Source: Bradyrhizobium sp.
Lineage (GTDB): Bacteria; Pseudomonadota; Alphaproteobacteria; Rhizobiales; Xanthobacteraceae
Length of the DNA stretch: 64,000 nt
Direction of reading: 5' to 3'
NCBI RefSeq assembly: GCF_030646015.1
Contig: NZ_JAUSLT010000101.1
Location: 62,001-126,000, forward strand
Position 1 is the first letter of the stretch. Each line of letters opens with the position of its first letter. The translations under genes were made by a program, and so were the position numbers. Below are positions 31,459 to 40,150 of the stretch, one piece after another. Below the pieces are notes generated by a model that did not search any database, had not been told where the DNA came from, and saw only the letters and a program-made list of their open reading frames with translations.

Positions 31459-32526
31459 CTATGCTTCCGGCGGACCGTCGTCCGACTTCTTGCGGGCCTG
31501 CGCCGCGAGTCGCTCCAGCGCAACCACTTCGCGCAACCATTGTTTTTTCGGCTTAGCCGGAAAGCCGCCCCAGAACTGGCCCGCGGGAACGTTCTCGTAA
31601 ATGGTGGATCTGGATGCCGTGATCGCCCCCTTGCCGACGGTGATATGCGGGATGATACCGGTGCGCGGCCCGAGCACGACGAAATCCTCCAGCGTCACGC
31701 TGCCGCTGAGGCCGGACTGGGCGACGATGATACAATGGCGGCCGACGATGCAGTTGTGACCGATCTGGCAGAGATTATCGATCTTGGTTCCCTCGCCGAT
31801 CACGGTGTCGCGAATGCCGCCGCGATCGATCCGCGTGCCCGAGCCGATCTCGACGTCGTCATGGATCACCACGCTGCCGACCTGCGGCACCTTGGTATGG
31901 CCCTCGGCGCTCAGCAGATAGCCGAAACCGTCCTGGCCGATATCGCATCCGGGGTGGATGACGACGCGGTCGCCGAGATGGCTGTGGGTCACCGTGCAGT
32001 TGGCCCCGATCGCGCAATCGCTTCCGATCCGCACGCCCGGGCCGATCACGGCATGCGCGCCGATCAGCGTGCCGGCGCCGATGGTGGCGGACGGCCCGAT
32101 CACCGCGAACGGATCGACCGTGACGCCCGCTCCCAGCTGCGCCGTCGGATGTACCATCGCCCCCGGCGAGACACCCACGGTGTCGAACATCGAAGCCGGA
32201 CGCAGCGCGCCGCTGTAGATCTGGCGCGCGACCGCGACAAAGGCGTCATACGGTTTGCGCACGCGCAACACCGCGACGCCTTCAGGGGCATGGCGGACGA
32301 AACGCTCGCTGGTCAGCAGGACCCCGGCCTTCGTCGATTGCAGCGAAGCGACGAATTTGGTTTCGGAAACGAAGGTGAGATCGGTCGCCGTGGCCTGATC
32401 GACCGGCGCAATACCGCTCACGCGGCGGGAGAGGTCGGCTCCCTCGCACGGCTCGGCCCCGGTCAATGCGGCAATCTCGGCGACGCTCAAATCCGCGGCG
32501 CGCGCAAAAAAACTGAACTCGGTCAC
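31459..32526 (-). CDS. lpxD: UDP-3-O-(3-hydroxymyristoyl)glucosamine N-acyltransferase
   Basis: GTG start at 32526: (V)TEFSFFARAADLSVAEIAALTGAEPCEGADLSRRVSGIAPVDQATATDLTFV..., left-handed hexapeptide repeats 'AVIGPSATIGAGTLIGAHAVIGPGVRIGSDCAIGANC', 'CQIGHNCIVGRHCIIVAQSGLSGS'. Confidence 0.93.
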   Translation of the reverse strand: MTEFSFFARAADLSVAEIAALTGAEPCEGADLSRRVSGIAPVDQATATDLTFVSETKFVASLQSTKAGVLLTSERFVRHAPEGVAVLRVRKPYDAFVAVARQIYSGALRPASMFDTVGVSPGAMVHPTAQLGAGVTVDPFAVIGPSATIGAGTLIGAHAVIGPGVRIGSDCAIGANCTVTHSHLGDRVVIHPGCDIGQDGFGYLLSAEGHTKVPQVGSVVIHDDVEIGSGTRIDRGGIRDTVIGEGTKIDNLCQIGHNCIVGRHCIIVAQSGLSGSVTLEDFVVLGPRTGIIPHITVGKGAITASRSTIYENVPAGQFWGGFPAKPKKQWLREVVALERLAAQARKKSDDGPPEA

Positions 32527-32761
32527 AATCCCCGCCCCCTCAGGCGGAACTACATAACCCGAGAGGGCGCTATCCCCAAGCCCTATCCGGCAGGTTCCCT
32601 CGTCGTCCCTGCCTAGTGCGCAATTGCGCACGGGGCGCAGGGACCCATACCGCGTGATCTATCGTTCGAGCGCTCTATCAGACGTCTTGCACGCGACTAC
32701 CGCCGCGGCGTATGGGTCCCGGCTCGGAGGCCGGGACGACACCGTTTGTGATGATGCAGAT

Positions 32762-33880
32762 CTACCGCTTGATCTGCGCCTTCAGCGTATCCTCGACCAC
32801 GCGGTCGAACGACGATGCCTTCGCCGGCGCCTTGGCTTGCGCTTCGGCGACGAATTTGTCGCGCTTGGCCACCAGCGCGCCGAGCTTCTCGTTCAATGCC
32901 TTGCGCTGGTTCATCTGCTTGTTGACTTCATCCATGCGCTGCTCCGGCTTCATGGCGCGGAGATTCTCCGGCAGATCATCCTCCTTGATGGCGGAGAAGC
33001 TGGTGCGGCCCGCCTTGACGTCGCTGACCAGGTCGCCGTCGCCGGTGACGGCTTCCGACGATGCCTTGGCGCGCTTGTTGAGATAGCTCGCCATTTCGGA
33101 CGCCTGCGCGGGTGCTGCGGCCGCAACCTGCGATAGCTGCCTTGTCTTGTCCTCGGTGCGCTTCTGCAGCGCCCGCGAACCGTAGGGGATCACGGTGCCG
33201 TTGATTTCGCGCTGCAGGATGATGATGTCCTCGTCATAGGGTGTCTCGATGATGACGACCTGGCCGCCGTCCTGCGGGATCGGAATGAAGCGGCCGTTGC
33301 CGTTCTGCGCGATGTCGCGCCACACCCGCTCGGTGTCGCGCGCGCTGCCGGCCAGCACCGCGTTGACGAGGATGTCCTTCTGCTTTGCTACTGCCAGCGT
33401 GGTCGGATATTTGGTGTCCTGCGCGTAGTCCATATGCGGCGGCGCGTCGCCGACCAGGAACACGATCCGCCTGGTGTCGCCGGACAGCGTCCAGCGCAGT
33501 TTGTTGACGGCGACGTCGAGCGCTTCGTTGACGCTTTCGGGCCAGTCGCCGCCGCCGCGCGCCTTCATCTCCAGGAGATTGGCATAGAGGTCCTGGATGT
33601 CGGTGGTGAGGTCGAACGTCCGGGTGACGTAATCGTCGCCGACGTCGCGATAGGCGACGAGGCCCATGCGGATATCAGCATCGGGATTTGAGTCCACGAT
33701 CGCGGTCGCGATCGACCAGATCTTGCGCTTGGCGCCCTCGAGCAGGCCGCCCATCGAGCCCGTGGTGTCCAGCACGAACGCGACCTCGACGGTGGGTTTT
33801 GCCTTCGCCGCCGACAGGCCGGCCGACAGCGGCAAGATTGTGAGCGCGAAAGCGAGCGCACGTACGGTGATGACTGACAT
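32762..33880 (-). CDS. VWA-domain secreted protein
   Basis: Start at 33880: MSVITVRALAFALTILPLSAGLSAAKAKPTVEVAFVLDTTGSMGGLLEGAKRKIWSIATAIVDSNPDADIRMGLVAYRD (MIDAS DTTGSMGG). Confidence 0.9.
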   Translation of the reverse strand: MSVITVRALAFALTILPLSAGLSAAKAKPTVEVAFVLDTTGSMGGLLEGAKRKIWSIATAIVDSNPDADIRMGLVAYRDVGDDYVTRTFDLTTDIQDLYANLLEMKARGGGDWPESVNEALDVAVNKLRWTLSGDTRRIVFLVGDAPPHMDYAQDTKYPTTLAVAKQKDILVNAVLAGSARDTERVWRDIAQNGNGRFIPIPQDGGQVVIIETPYDEDIIILQREINGTVIPYGSRALQKRTEDKTRQLSQVAAAAPAQASEMASYLNKRAKASSEAVTGDGDLVSDVKAGRTSFSAIKEDDLPENLRAMKPEQRMDEVNKQMNQRKALNEKLGALVAKRDKFVAEAQAKAPAKASSFDRVVEDTLKAQIKR

Positions 33881-34039
33881 GTTGTTCTTTCTCCTCCGGT
33901 GTTTCGTCCCCTGGAACCGAGAGTTCCCCGGCTTCACGGTCCGCTGAGGTCCGAATCAAGGCCGGGGCGGTACGGAATTGCGGCTGAGTTGGTGCAACCG
34001 GTTAATGGCGGCAGGCGCAAAATCGGTTAGGCTGCGTCA

Positions 34040-34525
34040 ATGGAATCGCCCGCCCGTCAGGTCAGCCCCGTGCCGCCGCCGGACCGTCGCCAGTCGGAGA
34101 CGGCGCTGGCGATCGCGCGCGGCACCGCGCGGCTGCTGCGCTCGCTGGGTTTTTCCTGCATCAGCGAACTGCCGCTGCCGTCGGGACGGCGCGCCGATCT
34201 GGTGGCGCTGAACGAGCGCGGCGAGATCTGGATCGTCGAGATCAAATCCTCGGTGGAGGATCTGCGCGCCGACCAGAAATGGCAGAACTACCGCGCCCAT
34301 TGCGACCGGCTGTTCTTCGCCTTCACCCAGGATCTGCCCTGCGAGATTTTCCCGGCGGAAACCGGCCTGATCGTGGCCGACGCCTATGGCGCGCATCTGC
34401 AGTGCGAGGCGCCGGAACACCGCTTGCCGGCGCCGACCCGCAAGCTGATGACGGTCCGCTTCGCGCTGGCCGCGGCCCAGCGCATCAACCGGCTGGTCGA
34501 TCCGCAGGGGCACAGCGAGTTCTGA
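34040..34525 (+). CDS. mmcB: MmcB-family DNA repair protein
   Basis: 'ALAIARGTARLLRSLGFSCISELPLPSGRRADLVALNERGEIWIVEIKSSVEDLRADQKWQNYRAHCDRLFFAFTQDLPCEIFPAETGLIVADAYGAHLQ'. Confidence 0.88.
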   Translation: MESPARQVSPVPPPDRRQSETALAIARGTARLLRSLGFSCISELPLPSGRRADLVALNERGEIWIVEIKSSVEDLRADQKWQNYRAHCDRLFFAFTQDLPCEIFPAETGLIVADAYGAHLQCEAPEHRLPAPTRKLMTVRFALAAAQRINRLVDPQGHSEF

Positions 34526-34678
34526 TCTTCTCCCCTCCCCCCGCGCGGCTCTTCGCCGCGTGGTGGGAGGGGAGCGATAGATCGCCCGGCATTTTACACC
34601 ATCGCAAAAAAGCTATACGTCGCCTGACATCGATGCCGGGGCGTGGCGCATGCCCTCAACAACAAAATGGAGAAACGC

Positions 34679-35581
34679 ATGGAAAAGGTCGGGTTCATTG
34701 GATTGGGACGGATGGGGCGGCCGATGGCGTCCAATCTCTGCCGCAAGGGTTTTCGGCTGACAGTCAACGACATCAACCCGGAGGCCGTCGCCGAACTCGA
34801 GCTGCTGCAGGCCGTCAGCGCCGCCACCGTCGCGGAAGTGGCGCAGAAGTCGGACATCATCGTCACCATGCTGCCGAATTCAGCCGTGGTCGACGACGTC
34901 GTGTCGCGCGCCGACGGCATCATTGCCAGCGCGAAGCCCGGCTCGCTGATCCTCGACATGAGCACCATCGACCCTGATACCACCGACCGGCTGGCCAGGG
35001 CCGCCGCCGCAAAGGGCATCGCTTTCGTCGACGCGCCGGTCGGCCGGCTCGCCAGCCACGCCGATCGCGGCGAATCGCTGTTCATGGTGGGCGGTACGGT
35101 GAAGGATTTCGAGCGCGTCAAACCGCTGCTCGAGGCGATGGGCAGCACGATCTATCACTGCGGCGAGGTCGGCAGCGGCACCAGGACAAAGCTGGTCAAC
35201 AATTTCCTGGCGGTGTCGTCCTGCCAGATGAATGCCGAGGCGCTCGCGCTGTCGCAGCGCTTCGGTCTCGACCTCGAACGCACCCTCGACGTGCTCTATG
35301 GCACCACCGCGGTCAACGGCCAGCTCAAGATCGCATGGCCGGCCAAGGTTTTGGCCGGCGATATCGAGCCGGGGTTCACGATCGATCTCGCCCACAAGGA
35401 CCTGACGCTGATCATCGATGCCGCCAATGCGGCAAAGGTCCCGATGCCGATGGCGGCCGCTGCCCGCGAAGCCTTCAGCACCGCCCGCGCCCGCGGCTTC
35501 GGGGATAAGGATTTTTCGGCGATGGTCGACGCGCTGTGCGACCTCGCCGGAATCGAGAAGCCGAGGCTGCCGAAGAAGTAG
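34679..35581 (+). CDS. NAD(P)-dependent oxidoreductase, 3-hydroxyisobutyrate dehydrogenase family
   Basis: MEKVGFIGLGRMGRPMASNLCRKGFRLTVNDI...FVDAPVGRLASHADRGESLFMVGG...GTRTKLVNNFLAVSSCQMNAEALALSQ. Confidence 0.93.
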   Translation: MEKVGFIGLGRMGRPMASNLCRKGFRLTVNDINPEAVAELELLQAVSAATVAEVAQKSDIIVTMLPNSAVVDDVVSRADGIIASAKPGSLILDMSTIDPDTTDRLARAAAAKGIAFVDAPVGRLASHADRGESLFMVGGTVKDFERVKPLLEAMGSTIYHCGEVGSGTRTKLVNNFLAVSSCQMNAEALALSQRFGLDLERTLDVLYGTTAVNGQLKIAWPAKVLAGDIEPGFTIDLAHKDLTLIIDAANAAKVPMPMAAAAREAFSTARARGFGDKDFSAMVDALCDLAGIEKPRLPKK

Positions 35582-35591
35582 CAGCTTTCTT

Positions 35592-35748
35592 ACCCTCCCC
35601 TGGAGGGGGAGGGTCGGCTCGCATCGCAGATGCGAGACGGGGTGGGGTGACGGTCTATCAATTCGCGCACCTGTTCGGGCTGATAGGCCGTCACCCCACC
35701 CCGCCGCTCATTTCATTCGCGTCGACCCTCCCCCTCCAGGGGAGGGTG
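35592..35748. repeat. Palindromic repeat family C, copy 1 (CCCTCCCCTGGAGGGGGAGGG...)
   Basis: Shares an identical stretch of about 60 bp (ccgtcaccccaccccgccgctcatttcattcgcgtcgaccctccccctccaggggagggt) with the copy at 36944-37106. Confidence 0.9.
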
Positions 35749-35759
35749 ACCGTCGGTAA

Positions 35760-36743
35760 TTACTCCGGCGGCCTGACGCCGAGATCGCGCAGGATACGGA
35801 GCATCACATCACTGTCGCGCTTGAAGATGCGAGCCGTCGTTTCAAGATCGGCCGGGGAACTCAGAATGAAGTTGTTCAGCATCTGCTGAACCTTGGCGTC
35901 GGATCCGGCCTGGATCAACAGCATCGCGAGCCGATCGACGATGTCCCTTGGCGTGCCGGTCGGCACGGCGAAGGTGGTGAAGGCGCGCAGGTCGTAGAAG
36001 TCGCCGACGGCGCCCTGTTCGGTCATGGTCGGCGTGTCCGGATAGGGCGGCAGGCGGCTGCCGACCACGCCGATCAGGTTTCCGGTCCCCGCCTGGATCA
36101 CGGGCGCGGCTGCCGCATAGCTTCCCGCGGCGCCATCCAGCGTCTGCCCCGCGATGTCGGTCCACATCGGCGCCTCGCCGCGGTACTGGATGACCTGGAA
36201 CTGAATGCCGTATTGCTTCGCCATGGTCGCGATCAGGACGTGCGGCGTCGAACCCACGCCGTACGATCCCCAGTTCAGGCTGCCGACTTTCTTTCCATAT
36301 TCGATGAACTCGCGAAGATTGGTGGCGCCCGTCTTCTTCGCCGCCACCACCGGACCCCCGGCGCCGCTGACCATCGTCAGATAGACAAAATCCTTCTCGG
36401 GATCGTAGGGCAGGTCCTTCACCGTCAGACGGTTCTGGATCAGCGACGAGGAAATCGTGCACAGGATGGTGGTGCCGTCAGGTTCGGCGCGTTTCGCTTC
36501 GGTCACGCCGATGACGCCACCGGCGCCGGCCTTGTTTTCGACGATGACCGTCTTGCCCAGCTGCCGCGCCAGATAGTCGCTGAACGCCCGCGCGATGCCG
36601 TCCGTCTGCCCGCCCGCCGGATACGGCACGATGATGCGAATGGGGCGTGCGGGCCATGCGGGTTGCGCCCCGGTCTTCACGGACGGGGCGCACAACACCA
36701 CCGCCGAACCCGTCACGAACGTTCGCCGTGTCAATTTTTTCAT
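35760..36743 (-). CDS. Tripartite tricarboxylate transporter (Bug-family) substrate-binding protein
   Basis: Start MKKLTRRTFVTGSAVVLCAPSVKTGAQPAWPARPIRIIVPYPAGGQTDGIARAFSDYLARQLGKTVIVENKAGAGGVIGVTEAKRAEPDGTTIL. Confidence 0.92.
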   Translation of the reverse strand: MKKLTRRTFVTGSAVVLCAPSVKTGAQPAWPARPIRIIVPYPAGGQTDGIARAFSDYLARQLGKTVIVENKAGAGGVIGVTEAKRAEPDGTTILCTISSSLIQNRLTVKDLPYDPEKDFVYLTMVSGAGGPVVAAKKTGATNLREFIEYGKKVGSLNWGSYGVGSTPHVLIATMAKQYGIQFQVIQYRGEAPMWTDIAGQTLDGAAGSYAAAAPVIQAGTGNLIGVVGSRLPPYPDTPTMTEQGAVGDFYDLRAFTTFAVPTGTPRDIVDRLAMLLIQAGSDAKVQQMLNNFILSSPADLETTARIFKRDSDVMLRILRDLGVRPPE

Positions 36744-36943
36744 TTTCCTGCCTGTCGTTTCTTGTTGATCGTACGGCCTCAAGGACCGATTGGGAGTCAG
36801 AATAAGGCCGAATGGCGGAATAGCGAAGCGTAATCCGTCGACCAGCTTCTACGCTGCGCTGATCCGATACGCGAGGCAGGCGTGAGCTAGCGAGATTGTT
36901 CGAGGTTAGGCAGCGAGCAATAGAGGCGGAAGGATCGCTCTTC

Positions 36944-37106
36944 ACCTCCCCTGGAGGGGGAGGGTCGGCTCACATGAAGCGCAGCGGAATGTGAGACGGG
37001 GTGGGGTGACAGTCCATCAACGCGGGCACCGTTCGAAATGAGAGACCGTCACCCCACCCCGCCGCTCATTTCATTCGCGTCGACCCTCCCCCTCCAGGGG
37101 AGGGTA
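36944..37106. repeat. Palindromic repeat family C, copy 2
   Basis: cctcccctggagggggagggtcggctcacatgaag...gtcgaccctccccctccaggggagggt. Confidence 0.9.
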
Positions 37107-37194
37107 AGATCGCGACGCTTCTCCGCGACGCGCGCTTCACCAAATGCGCTGCAAGGTGCGGCGATGAATGCCGAGGCGGCGCGCAGATTTGCGC

Positions 37195-37872
37195 CTAATC
37201 CCCGAAACCGACGAACACCGTGGCTTCCTCCACGGATCGTCGTTCGGATACCACCGCATTGGCCGGGAAATTGTCATCCGGCCAGCCCAGCGCAATACTT
37301 TTCATGATGACCTGGTCGTCGGCTATTCCGGCGTGCTCGCGCACCACGGGCGATTGCATGATGCCCTGGCTGTTGATCACGGCGCCCAGCCCGCGGGACC
37401 AGGCGGCATTCACCAGCGCGGTCGCCACGGCGCCGCAATCGAACGGCGTATCGTCGCTGCCGTCCAGCACGCGGTCATAGGTCACGATCACGCAGACCGG
37501 CGCGTCGAATTGACGGAAGCCGCGCAGCACCCAGTCCTGGCGTTTGTCCTTGTCGTCGCGCGCGATCCCCATGGCGGAGAACAGTTGCTTGGCGACGCCG
37601 ACCTGCCTGTCGCGGTGCGGACCCGCAAAGGCCTGGCCGGTGCGAAACTCGCGCGACTGCGGGACGCCCGCCACCATCCGCTCGGTGTTGCCGGCGCGGA
37701 TCCGGTCCAGCGGTTCGCCGGTGATGACGTAGAAATTCCACGGCTGGGTGTTCATCGACGATGGCGCGCGCATCGCCAGACCGATGATTTCCGCAATCAA
37801 CTCCTTCGGCACCGGATCGGGCTTGTAGCCGCGGATACTCCGGCGACCGAGGATGACGTCATCGAACTGCAT
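37195..37872 (-). CDS. Nitroreductase-family protein
   Basis: Start at 37872: MQFDDVILGRRSIRGYKPDPVPKELIAEIIGLAMRAPSSMNTQPWNFYVITGEPLDRIRAGN...ALGWPDDNFPANAVVSERRSVEEATVFVGF. Confidence 0.94.
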   Translation of the reverse strand: MQFDDVILGRRSIRGYKPDPVPKELIAEIIGLAMRAPSSMNTQPWNFYVITGEPLDRIRAGNTERMVAGVPQSREFRTGQAFAGPHRDRQVGVAKQLFSAMGIARDDKDKRQDWVLRGFRQFDAPVCVIVTYDRVLDGSDDTPFDCGAVATALVNAAWSRGLGAVINSQGIMQSPVVREHAGIADDQVIMKSIALGWPDDNFPANAVVSERRSVEEATVFVGFGD

Positions 37873-38255
37873 GTGGTTGGGATTCCTGGAATGATGTGTG
37901 AACTGCTGTGGATTTTCGCAGGTTTCCTGGCCTTCGTGCAAGCCGGACGGAGAGTTCGGACAAGCCCGACATGCCCGCCTCCGCATACTCCCTCAAAAAC
38001 CGGGGCCGCAGCGCGTATGAGCGAAGCGTAATCCGCCATCCAACGTTCGTGCACCGGCGGGCTACGCTGCGCCGACCCGCCCTTTGCGCTGCCATCCGGG
38101 TAGGTTGCAGTCGAAGATGGAAGCACGCTGAAATAGTCTTCGCGTTTGGATTGAAGTCTGATAGTATTCCCGCGGGCTGGCGGTCAGAACGCATTAAAAA
38201 TGCAACAGCGTTATTTTCGCTGTTGTCGGTTTAACCTGTAACGGGAGAAATCGAG

Positions 38256-38738
38256 ATGACTGATCCTAAAGCGGCCCTTCAGGAGTTGACTGCGCGCGGC
38301 ATTACCACGCTTGAGCAACTCGCCGAAAGGAAGGCGCGGATGCGAAAGCCGCAACGCATCGACTCCGAGAAGGCTTTGCAGGACATATTGGCGCGATCGG
38401 CGCCTCCGGACCCGACATTCAAATCGACGATCGGGCCGCCGGCCTCCTCGGTCGCGCTTGTTCTGGATGGCAAACGAGTCGAGTACAATGCAATCGCTCG
38501 CCTCAACGGCCAGCCTTTGGATTACGTGTCCACCACATTGAAGGGCGGCGAGCAGGCACTCGTGATTTTTTCTGATCGGTTCATCATGAAGAACCATCGT
38601 TTGCGGCAGTTCCAGGGGGCTCTCCGGGCGATCAACCTGGATGTTGAAAAGGCCTTGTTGGCAGGCGGTCTGCAGCCCTCTTCGACGATCGCCCGAGGGA
38701 TTGAGCTCGGCGGCCGGATCTGTGTGGACCATTTTTAG
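38256..38738 (+). CDS. Hypothetical protein; likely N-terminal part of a longer frame-interrupted protein
   Basis: 160-aa ORF (MTDPKAALQELTARGITTLEQLAERKARM...) preceded by AACGGGAGAAAT. It ends at TAG after a T5 run, and the next frame continues with a beta/gamma-crystallin-like sequence. Confidence 0.65.
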   Translation: MTDPKAALQELTARGITTLEQLAERKARMRKPQRIDSEKALQDILARSAPPDPTFKSTIGPPASSVALVLDGKRVEYNAIARLNGQPLDYVSTTLKGGEQALVIFSDRFIMKNHRLRQFQGALRAINLDVEKALLAGGLQPSSTIARGIELGGRICVDHF

Positions 38739-38752
38739 AACCCAATGGTTAT

Positions 38753-38971
38753 GTGCCCGATTTAACGGAGTTTGATGCCGGCCTCGGGCCGTTCGGTGGA
38801 GATTGGAACGACAAAATTTCTTCCATCGATATGGGCAGGTGTTGGTGTCAGGTTTGGGAGGACATCAATGAGCAGGGCTCCTCTCTCAGCTTCTCCGACG
38901 ACAAGGCGGAACTGGACAGCATTGGCTGGAATGACCGTATCTCAGGCATCTGGTTTCCATTCATAGGCTGA
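38753..38971 (+). CDS. Beta/gamma-crystallin-like Greek-key domain ORF
   Basis: 'GGDWNDKISSIDMGRCWCQVWEDINEQGSSLSFSDDKAELDSIGWNDRISGIWF' has two (N/D)(N/D)xx(S/T)-type Ca2+ clamp motifs, NDKISS and NDRISG, and a W-x6-G strand. Confidence 0.65.
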   Translation: MPDLTEFDAGLGPFGGDWNDKISSIDMGRCWCQVWEDINEQGSSLSFSDDKAELDSIGWNDRISGIWFPFIG

Positions 38972-39004
38972 TTGATAGCTTCCAGCTCGTAGGATGGGCG
39001 CAGC

Positions 39005-39104
39005 GTAGGGTGGGCAAAGGCGCGCTCTTCGCGCCGTGCCCACCATCCTTCACCCGCGCAAATGATGGTGGGCACGGCGCAAGGGCGCCTTTGCCCACCC
39101 TACG
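39005..39104. repeat. Dispersed palindromic repeat family A, copy 2
   Basis: gtagggtgggcaaaggcgcgc ... gggcgcctttgcccaccctac. Confidence 0.9.
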
Positions 39105-39120
39105 AATCCTGGAATTACGG

Positions 39121-39203
39121 GAATTACGGTGACAGTGCACTAAACACTCGCGCCGAAAGACCCGCGCCTGATTGGTGAAGATTGTGCACTGTCACCGCAA
39201 TTC
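39121..39203. mobile_element. MITE/REP-like element with 20-bp inverted ends
   Basis: gaattacggtgacagtgcac (39121-39140) and gtgcactgtcaccgcaattc (39184-39203) are inverted repeats with one mismatch. The outer edge carries a direct duplication 'ggaattacgg gaattacgg'. Confidence 0.65.
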
Positions 39204-39341
39204 TGAAGATCGTCAGAAGTAAACCTGTGCCGGGCATGCCTTCGATGACGATCGGGACATGCGCCTTGAGTATGCCCGCTGAATTGGGACGACCGCGCTT
39301 CGGCAGCATGTAACAGGGCAACACGGCCGATACCTGGAGCC

Positions 39342-39539
39342 CTATTTCCCCGGCCAGCTTGAGATAATCGCCACTACACCGAATGCGAAGCACGACAATA
39401 CCAAGGGGGGATACAGAACGAGGGCTGCATTGAACCTCAGGAACTTGCGATGGACGCCCGCCTTGTCGGGACGTCCGACCCAGATCAGGAAGAGCGCAAC
39501 GGCCAGCAGCAATATCCCCGCGTACACGTTCATCGGCAT
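39342..39539 (-). CDS. Small two-helix membrane protein, unknown
   Basis: MPMNVYAGILLLAVALFLIWVGRPDKAGVHRKFLRFNAALVLYPPLVLSCFAFGVVAIISSWPGK, preceded by AGGAGAG. Confidence 0.6.
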   Translation of the reverse strand: MPMNVYAGILLLAVALFLIWVGRPDKAGVHRKFLRFNAALVLYPPLVLSCFAFGVVAIISSWPGK

Positions 39540-39731
39540 CTCTCCTGTTGGGCACCGCAGGCCAGGCCGGCCTCGGAGCTGACAAGGCGTCAAGCAGGCG
39601 CTTCCTTCGAAGTCGTCCGTGCCATCACGGTAGTGAGTCGGCGCCGCTTCCTCGTGTAAGGAAATTCCTGACACCTCGCGCGCGCCTGAAAGCCGCAAAT
39701 GCCGATATGATCGGCGCGAACGACTCCCTGG

Positions 39732-40061
39732 TTGATCGCGTACCTGGGAGGCACCCTTGTGTTTTGGTCGTCCCCGAAAGCCAGATCGAAGGTGATCAAA
39801 GTGTCGGATCCGCAGAAGATGAAGATCACGCGGCGAGCCTACGAACTGTGGCAGCAAGCGGGCGAGCCGAAAGACAGGGACGAAGAGTTCTACCTTCAGG
39901 CCGAGCGGGAATTGAACGTTGCTTCAGAAACCGCAATGACGACGACAACCCGGCCTGCGCCGTCTCATGGTCGCCTCCAGCTTGTTGGTGAGACTGCGTT
40001 ACCTGACCTCGATTGCGATGCGGTAAAATCGCGAGAGCGGTCAGCGCGTCGCGGTACCTGA
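39732..40061 (+). CDS. DUF2934-domain protein; translation start uncertain (GTG 39801 possible)
   Basis: 'MKITRRAYELWQQAGEPKDRDEEFYLQAERELN' matches the DUF2934 pattern. Confidence 0.7.
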   Translation: MIAYLGGTLVFWSSPKARSKVIKVSDPQKMKITRRAYELWQQAGEPKDRDEEFYLQAERELNVASETAMTTTTRPAPSHGRLQLVGETALPDLDCDAVKSRERSARRGT

Positions 40062-40150
40062 AGCGGTATACCGGCCGCCAAATCACCTCTACGATACAGC
40101 CAATGCTGCAAGCATAAGGGGTGAGCCGTCCCCGGAGAGGAAACGATCGC

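Noticed and set aside
39124-39585. 153-aa minus ORF
   Set aside because: Its C-terminus is encoded by the MITE-like inverted repeat and it overlaps the small membrane protein in another frame. No domain seen.
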